From Antedon mediterranea (Eukaryota; Echinodermata; Crinoidea; Comatulida; Antedonidae), in the NCBI RefSeq assembly GCF_964355755.1, contig NC_092671.1:40007304-40071303 (forward strand): a stretch of DNA of 64,000 bases, in the 5' to 3' direction. Every line of letters begins with the position of its first letter. Positions within the stretch are counted from its first letter, which is position 1. Under the pieces are notes generated by a model. That model made no database searches and was not told the DNA's origin. It saw nothing but the letters and a program-made list of their open reading frames with translations. The position numbers were made by a program, and so were the translations under genes. Shown here one piece after another: positions 30,301 to 39,300 of the stretch.

Positions 30301-33300
30301 TCTTATTCTTAATCACTAAGAAAACACACAAAACAAACAATAGCATGTTCCCTTTTACCCAGTAACAGCCACATGAAGATAAAAAAATATCATAAACGTG
30401 TGATGTGCCCAAATATGGTAGTGATATTCCCAAATATGGTAGTGGTATGACATCATCATGTACATATATGGGCACATCACACTTTTTGTAACATCAATTT
30501 TGATAGACATGGAAGCACTTATGAAGGAGGTTTAACTTTTGGCAGGTGAGGTGGGAGCATATATACTGTACTATAGTTCCTTCTTGGCCATTATTTACTG
30601 TAGTTTCCTTATAAACAATTATTATATAATCAACAATATTGAAATAACTATTACATAATCCTTATCCTTATTGCATTGAGGTACCAATAATCATGGTATT
30701 GACACGAATGATTCAAGATGATGCACACACGTTGATGATAACCCTTTGGGATAAACAAACATTGTTAATTAACACTCCATCAGCTAACTGTCAATTAGCT
30801 ATACTATCCATCAAATGAATCACACATTGTCTTCCGCTACATTACTAAATATACTTTACTTCATCTAGTAGCTAAATGTCAATAGCTATCAGTATAATAA
30901 ACTTAATGTTTATTTTAACTTTTTAATACATCACTACTAGTCATAATGACATCATTCTTTTTTTATTTTTCCCGTATAATAATAAACTAAAACAATCCCT
31001 TTAATTAAGATGTATCGTAAACAATGTAGCATAATAAAAATATTTACAGCTTGTTTTTGTTTTTAAATGTTCAAAGACGTCACTCTTACTTGTAATTTTG
31101 TTCTTAATTAAATATAAAACTGATTATGTTTTGTTTCTACTGTATAAGACGAGAGCAAAAGCTTTACCAGCCAAAGCTGATCAGTAGGGACTACAAAAAT
31201 ATAGGAATAATTTATTTTATTCTAAATACAACAATTATTAGGGACACTGTTTGAGAAGACAGTAAAATGAAAATGTATTATTATACTATAGATAATTATT
31301 AATAAATAGAATTTATATAATTAACTAAATAATGAATAAATAATAGAAATCATAAAATAGGAAAACCAAACTATAACAAAGTGCAAAAAAAGCATGTACT
31401 GTATATTTGTAAATTCAGAACTGTTAAGTTAAAACTTGATGGCGTTTAGAATGGCTTAACTTGAATAATGCTACATTTATAACCTAAGCACTAATTTCCG
31501 CAGAGATAAATGAAAACTCCATGGAAACGCCATGAGCAATATTAGCACTAAGTGTTGTTGAACACGACATTCTCATGGTCTCATTTGCACTCTTCCCTTA
31601 ATTGCATCTTTGAAAAAGCTTAGTGTAATAGTAGTTTATTAGCTGGACTTAAAGTCAATGAAAATTGTAACATTATCCTCATCGCAGTCTGTCTCATCTC
31701 TGCTATTTTAACATTTCTAAATTTGGTTGTTTCTTCTCTTTTATATCACATTCAATACACAGTAGAAAAAAACAGAAAAAAATCACTGTTTTCAAGCCTT
31801 GATTAAATACTATCTAATGCTAAAAATAAACTAAGATGAAACAATCAAGAATCCAGAACTATGAGTAAAGCATATTGTATTTGAAGGCAATTTTTAAATC
31901 TTAATCTTAAATACTATCAAATCATAACATCTTTACTTAGTAATAAATATAGCTGAAAAGGAAAAAAATTAGGGAAATTCCCGAATATGAAATTATAATT
32001 CTGTCTTCAAGGCAATATCTTAAATCTTGATTTATGACCATCAAACAGTATAAATATCTTACTACTAAAAATCAGATAACACTTTATAGCAGTTATATTT
32101 CTTTTCATTTGAGATGACAGCCTAATTCAAGTTTGTTTTTTTGCCTTCTTTATGTATAAATGACTATCAACTTATCATTATGTTATATAGTCTGACTTAT
32201 CTGTAGTTTGTGCATAAAAGACTGTAATTTACTACGGATGTAATTTACAGCTCAAAAAACAGTAACATTTCAATGTCAAAAGTGACATGCAGCAATGTTC
32301 TCTAATAAATTTTTGAGAGGATTTGTCCAGAATAAAAAAGCTCGGGGGGATTCAAACATCAAACAAAAAATACAAAAGTCATCCATGAGATTTTGCTTTA
32401 AATCCTTTTGCGTTGAGAAATCTCATTAGGTACAAAAAGAAATTAGAAAAAATCATTGTAATACTTTTGTATGTCTCAACCTAGATTTACTGAATTTAAA
32501 ATGTTTAGTTTAAAACTGAAGAAATTAACATTTTTTTATATAAAAGGCTATTTTAAGAATTTGTTAATAATAGAACATAGCCGTTAAAATGAGGTTAATT
32601 AGCAACGCTATCAGTCATGCACAATATTAATTACCACAATTGAATCCATCCCCACAAGATGTCACCAACCAGAAGCTAAATATATTCAACATATTGTTTA
32701 ATATAAAGAATTATGTACCTGAACAGAATGGATGGCAGTCAGTCTCACTTATTGATAATATACTGTTTTGATAAGAATATATTGTTTAAAGATTTGCATG
32801 GCGAAATCAGTATGTTGATATAAAGGTTGCGGTACAACATATATATATAGTTTGGAAAAGACTGATGAAAATTGAAGTTTTCAGAACAAAGTATACCGCG
32901 AACTTTACTAACTAAATAAAATGATATCCCACAACATGTGAAGACTTTAAATTTTGTTCTGCTAAATCCCCATTGGCCCAGGATCACGCTGTTTGTGCAT
33001 CACTATTAGACATAAAGAAAATGTTTTTCTTATGTTTATTGTTTTGCCAACATCCTAGTTTGAGCGTTGTTGGTGCTTTCTACAGGTGTATATTCTACAG
33101 GTATCTAGGACTCATTTCAAACTGCATTGTAATTTCCTAACTAACTTTCAGTTTTGTACCTTTCCATGACCTTTGTAAACTTTAAGATAAAGATCGTCAG
33201 GAAAGACTTGTTGGTAATTATAGGAACATGTTTCTGGTTAGTCTCCTCACCTGGTGCCATTCTTTAAAACCATAAAGGTCTTGTACTAGTTGTTAGAAGT

Positions 33301-36300
33301 TAAATTATAAAAACAACTCTACTGATGTTGTATAGAAATCCTTATTAGATGGAAGGAATTGTGCGGATATTACCGGTAATTGCATTTGTGTAGCAAGACA
33401 CCTAAGATCATAATTAGATTTTGGAAATGTTGATTCCAGACGCATTCAGATAAAAACCTTAATTAACGTCAGTAAACCACCTTCTAAGGGCGAATCCTGA
33501 AAACCTTAATTAGTGTTAGTTAAAACCAACTTCTAAGGGTGGATCCTAGGATAACAATAGGGGCACACGTTTAACACTTCTAAGGGTGATCCTAGGATAA
33601 CAATAGGGGCACACGTTAAACACTTCTAAGGGTGGATCCTAGGATAACAATAGGGGTACACGTTTAACACTTCTAAGGGTGATCCTAGGATAACAATAGG
33701 GGCACACGTTTAACACTTCTAAGGGTGGATCCTAGGATAACAATAGGGGCACACGTTTAACACTTCTAAGGGTGGTCCTAGGATAACAATAGGGGCACAC
33801 GTTTAACACTTCTAAGGGTGATCCTAGGATAACAATAGGGGCACACGTTAAACACTTCTAAGGGTGGATCCTAGGATAACAATAGGGGTACACGTTTAAC
33901 ACTTCTAAGGGTGATCCTGGGATAACAATAGGGGCACACGTTTAACACTTCTAAGGGTGGATCCTAGGATAACAATAGGGGCACACGTTTAACACTTCTA
34001 AGGGTGGTCCTAGGATAACAATAGGGGCACACGTTTAACATCTAAAAATGAAACTATAAACTAGATTTTGATATCTATTTTTGACCGACTATTAATATTA
34101 AATATTATTGCTTCCCTGTCCTAAATATTCTCTACATATAACAATCTGTTTTTCTTGCTTTATATTTGTGGGTTTTTTTTGTGAGGTGGAAAAACATGAA
34201 AAACAATTATGTCAGCTGTATTACTATGTATAAAGCACATTAACATTTAAAATAAAAATCCCTTCAGAAAAATTAATTAATCATTCAAATTTGGAAACTA
34301 AATGCAATATATAGCTTAATGTTTATTTAGGAACACAGATGTGCAAATTAAACAAGCCAATTAAAAGAAAAATCGATTCAAAGGGTTATTTTTAGTCCTT
34401 AATATACATTAAGATATTGATCTAAAAGATTGTAAGTAATGTCACATCTTTTATCAATGAATTGAATACAAAAAAGACTAAAAAAAAAAATAACCTGGAA
34501 GAGGTCATGGGAAGGTTAACGATTGCCAAAAATACACAAACACAGCTGAAAACAACTAGAATTCTCTTATTCATGTATTCGTATGGATACTTGTTTTAGA
34601 ATAATATCATTTAAATTTAATTACTACACACGAGTAGGATGACATGTCGGGTAGTTACGGTGTCTGTTGCATCTGCTATGTTTAACACTTTACAGACATT
34701 TTAAACATCTAATGAGAACAAAGTGTACCGTTATCACCATGACAACAATTAACCTTTATTAAAGAGCACCTGTGGGCAAATTAACTGCCAATTTAAATTA
34801 AGATAAACATTTAAATATATTAATTATATTTTTCTTTGCAACCTATCTTCACCTTTTGCCCCACTTAATACTTGAACTAGAGAGGGCGGTACACTATAAA
34901 ATGACTTAATAAGATCTTGGTGTCTGGATGGAAGTTAATCAATTTAAGTATTTCAAGCTTTAAACAGTTTGTTGTACCATGGAGAAATAAAGTAACTTAT
35001 TTCTCCATGGTTGTACTATATATCACAGTTTGTCCTTACTTGAAAATATTAACAAAATTGTTTACAAACAATGCACAGAGGTAAAATAGTTGACATTGAA
35101 AATTCCAAATAATAATATTAAATGTCAAAATTATGGTAAAGTTTGTTTTTCTTATGACCAACTAAATAGAAACTTTCCAATAATTAAGACGATCTATTTC
35201 CTGTAAGGTAAATGTTGTTATAGATATAATGAACTATATGTGTGAAGTTGAAAAAAATGCATAAGTTCGCTACTTATATTACCTGGTGGTCGATCTTTTT
35301 AGACGATTTATTCTCTTCGCAGTGGTCTTCCAAACCCTTTAGGAATTTCACCACAAACATTTTGTTCTAGAAGTCATCTTTTGGAGGATTCAATTAATTT
35401 GAAATTAATCTGATGGACATTAGGGAGAAATTTGGATGTCAACAAGAAATGATTGTGTTTTAATTGTATCCTTAGGGACGTGTGAATATAGTGACTGAGG
35501 TACATGACTTCAACCTACTTTCCTTGTTGCTCTAGTATTTATAATAACTCTTCATTTGTTACTAAATTCAGTAACAATAGTCATGTTTAGGATGAGGAAG
35601 ATGGTACAGAGGGCAGCAAACATACTTTCTCTAAAGCTCTGTCTACACTATAAATCTTTATGTGACAAAAAATATGATATGCCTATATATGGACATGATG
35701 ATGTCATATCACTACCATATTTAGGCACATCACACTTTTTTGTCAAACTTGTTTGATAGTGTATACAGCGCTTTAGGAAATTGGTATTACAGTACCTAAT
35801 AAAAGTTGAATATGCTTTGGAAAGCAAATGCATAAACTTTTAAACAAAGCCTATTCATTTCTTATATAACTATCACATTCATATTCACAATATTCACAAC
35901 AATATTCACAACAATATTCACAACAATATTTACTACCTTCGGGTAGTAGAAGCATGTAGTTAAAAAGTGTAATATCTAAGTCAACAGTGACATGAGCTAT
36001 TGTGGATATGGTGTTATATAAAATTCCATCATCATAATTATCTTTTTATTACAGTAATTCATAATTTACCTGCCAGGAGGCAGAGGGCAGTATATGAAAT
36101 AAGGCACTCACAAGGAAAAATAAAATGGCTATTATATCTTAGATTTAAATGATAAAATTAAGAAATAGTTAAGAATAATTGCATTAAAATGTTTTCCATC
36201 ACTTATTAAAACATGCTAAACATTATTTTGTTTCTTTTTTTAGTGCCTTTCTATTATAGTGCATACTGTTAAACTCTCTTTACATATTACAATAATTAAA

Positions 36301-36337
36301 AGAAGAATGTTAAAGTAACTTGTACAGTATCTTGTAA

Positions 36338-36368
<31 letters not shown>

Positions 36369-39300
36369 TACAGGGGTGAATAAACTTCCTTGGTGTAAAT
36401 AAGAAAAGAATCATGCAGTGCAATGTAGAAAAATGAAAATCATATGGTGAATGACAAAGTGATAACTTACGGTTGAATGTTGAAGAAAACGGTGACAAAG
36501 AAGAAAGCTCAGACAAGAATGAATGCGGTGAGAAATCAGGTGCGCAGGTGTCACTCCTACATGAATCTGCATATGAGTCAGGTGAAGAAGATGGAGATGG
36601 TACTGGAAGTGTGATGGATATTCTGCCACGTGTGGAGAATGCACACATACATGATTTAGAAGAGGAGGAATTACTACCTAATAAAATAAATATATCAAAA
36701 TCAGGCTAATGGGTGTAACTCATACTTTCAGAAAGTCTGGCAGACAATGCAATTTATAGAGGTACTACTTTTTTAAGAGTGTAAAGCTCTGTCTACACTA
36801 TCAAACTAGTTTGATAAATATGGTAGTGATATGTCCAAATATTGTAGTGATATGACATCATCATGTCCATATTTAGGCACTCCACATTTTGATAGTGTAA
36901 ACATCTGAGCTTAAGAAAGAAAATAACAAACATGCATAAAATCTGTGCATAAGATGCATTGCTACTACAGTGTAGAACTAATATTGCTAAAAACTGACAA
37001 TACATACCTGCTGGAAGACACATCTTTACTTTTGAAAACCTTCGTATAACTGGCTCTGTTCTGCCCCTCCAATGCCAAAATTCAGGCTTTTCTAGAGTTT
37101 TCTTTGACCTTTTTTGTATTTGCTTAGGTGCTCGATGGTGATGTTTGTGCCCTTCAAACCGTTCACAGGGTGACCTGCGAATCTCATCAAACTCCCTCTT
37201 AAAAATTATAAAATTAAAACCTTACTGGAATTGTATGGAAAATTTATCGACTGAATTGCAGTAAATACAAAATAAGAACAAAAAACGAAAAAAGAGAAAA
37301 GTAGAAGTACCCCTTTAATAAAAAAGAAAAAATTGAAATATCTAAAATAGATTATACAGTATGACATGAAGTAGAAAACGTTACTACAAATACTTACTAC
37401 AAAATGAAAAATGTCTCGATTGTTTAAATTTGAAGGTCCAGCAATACTGACATAGGCTTGATGACACCTCTGTTAAAGAATTGATTATTTTAAGTTAATA
37501 AATTGAAATGAAACATTAGAATAAAAGTGTCAATTGTATTATTTACAAAACACAAAGTGTAGGAAACACAGTCATTTTAGAATTTAATAAAAAAAAGTTT
37601 TCAAAATATAAATTATACAATCCCTGAAAACTTATTAAAAGCTCTGTCTACACTATCAAACTTTATGTGAAAAACAATGTGATGTGCCCATACGGACATG
37701 AAGATGTCATATCAGCACCATACTTAGGCATATCACTACCATATTTGGGCACTGCATCACACTTTTTTGTCAAACTAGTGTGACATTGTAGACAGAGCTT
37801 TAGAACTCAATAATTTGAAAATGTCATGACCTAGACTTTTAAGTCAAGTCAAGTCAAGTCAAGTCAAGTATCATTTATTATCATTTGTTTTAAGAAAAAA
37901 ACATAGAAATTCTGTTTGCTCTGTTGGACACAACACGAACTCAAAAACAAAAACATTACAAGAAAGTGTCTACATGATGTTTAAGGCTCTAATAGATCCT
38001 AGAAAGAAACTATTTGTAAATCGTGCCTTATTGGCCTTAATAGAACGAAATCGCCGACCGCTGCGCATCAACTGGAACATACTAGAGGCCGGATGAAATT
38101 GATCATCTTTGATAGCCACTGCCTTTTTCAGAAGACAATCCAAAACTATGTTCTCCAAAGGCAGTTGTGCAGATCCAATTATACGCGATGCAGTCTTGAC
38201 TATTCTATTTAGGTCACGCTTTTCATTTTCGGTAGTTAAAGAATACTATCCAAGCACATATTATTCATGTAATATTGTAAACACATTATAAAACATTTTT
38301 TTTTAATTCAGACAGCAAAATCATTCTTCCCTAAAAATACTGGGTGCGTTTTACGTTAAAGAATACGTTTTGACACTCTCTATAACTGACCTATAATAAT
38401 TTGTTTAATAAATTAAAACTAATTGTTTAAACTGCCTAATAACTTGAAGCTGTTGCTATAGTTACAATATTTGGCCGCATTATACTTATTCCTGTCCATG
38501 GTGGTTTTAGTATTGTTTATTAAGTCAGTACTAACTGTAATAGCCCATGGCTGGTATGTTTGCTAACCAAACCCGTTTGTAAATATCAAATAGTAGAAGT
38601 CAATATTTGTTGTGCTAAGTCAATAACATTTAAAGTGATATGGCATACTTGTTAAATGTTACTGATGCTATATTTTACACAAAGGGATTTTAAAGTGAGT
38701 GAAAATATGTATCTGATTTGGGTTTTTTTTGTTCTGACATACCATTAATATTTTTACCATCACAGTCTGTATCATAAAAGTCCAATAGCAATTTTGTTTA
38801 AGTAGGGACATGGAGGAATCATTAACTAATAACCATCATGCTTAAAACTTAAGTACTACTAATTTCCAATTATTAGTAGTTTAATTAAAACTTTACAATG
38901 AAGGCTTAAAATCAGGTACAGCTAAATTTGTGTCATTGCTTAGCAACACTCATAAGCATTACATCTTTGTAACTACTTTTTTGAGAGCAACACAAAAGAT
39001 TACCAGTCATGCTTGACGAGGCAACAAACTGCTTTCATTCAAGTTTATTAAAATCAATTTCTTGTGAATCAGTTACAAAAGAAGACATTGAATCCAATAA
39101 AACTAATGAGAGATTCATGATTACAATAAATTAAATGTAAATAGAGTCGTATTTGTATTCAGCAAATCCTGTTTGTCCAGCAAACAACAAGCTCATTATT
39201 AAGATCACGCTTAAGAAGAGCTAATTGAAATAAGGGCTTGATGGTAGATCAGTTGTATTTAGAAAAGTAATACAAAACATTAGAATAATAACATCTAAAA

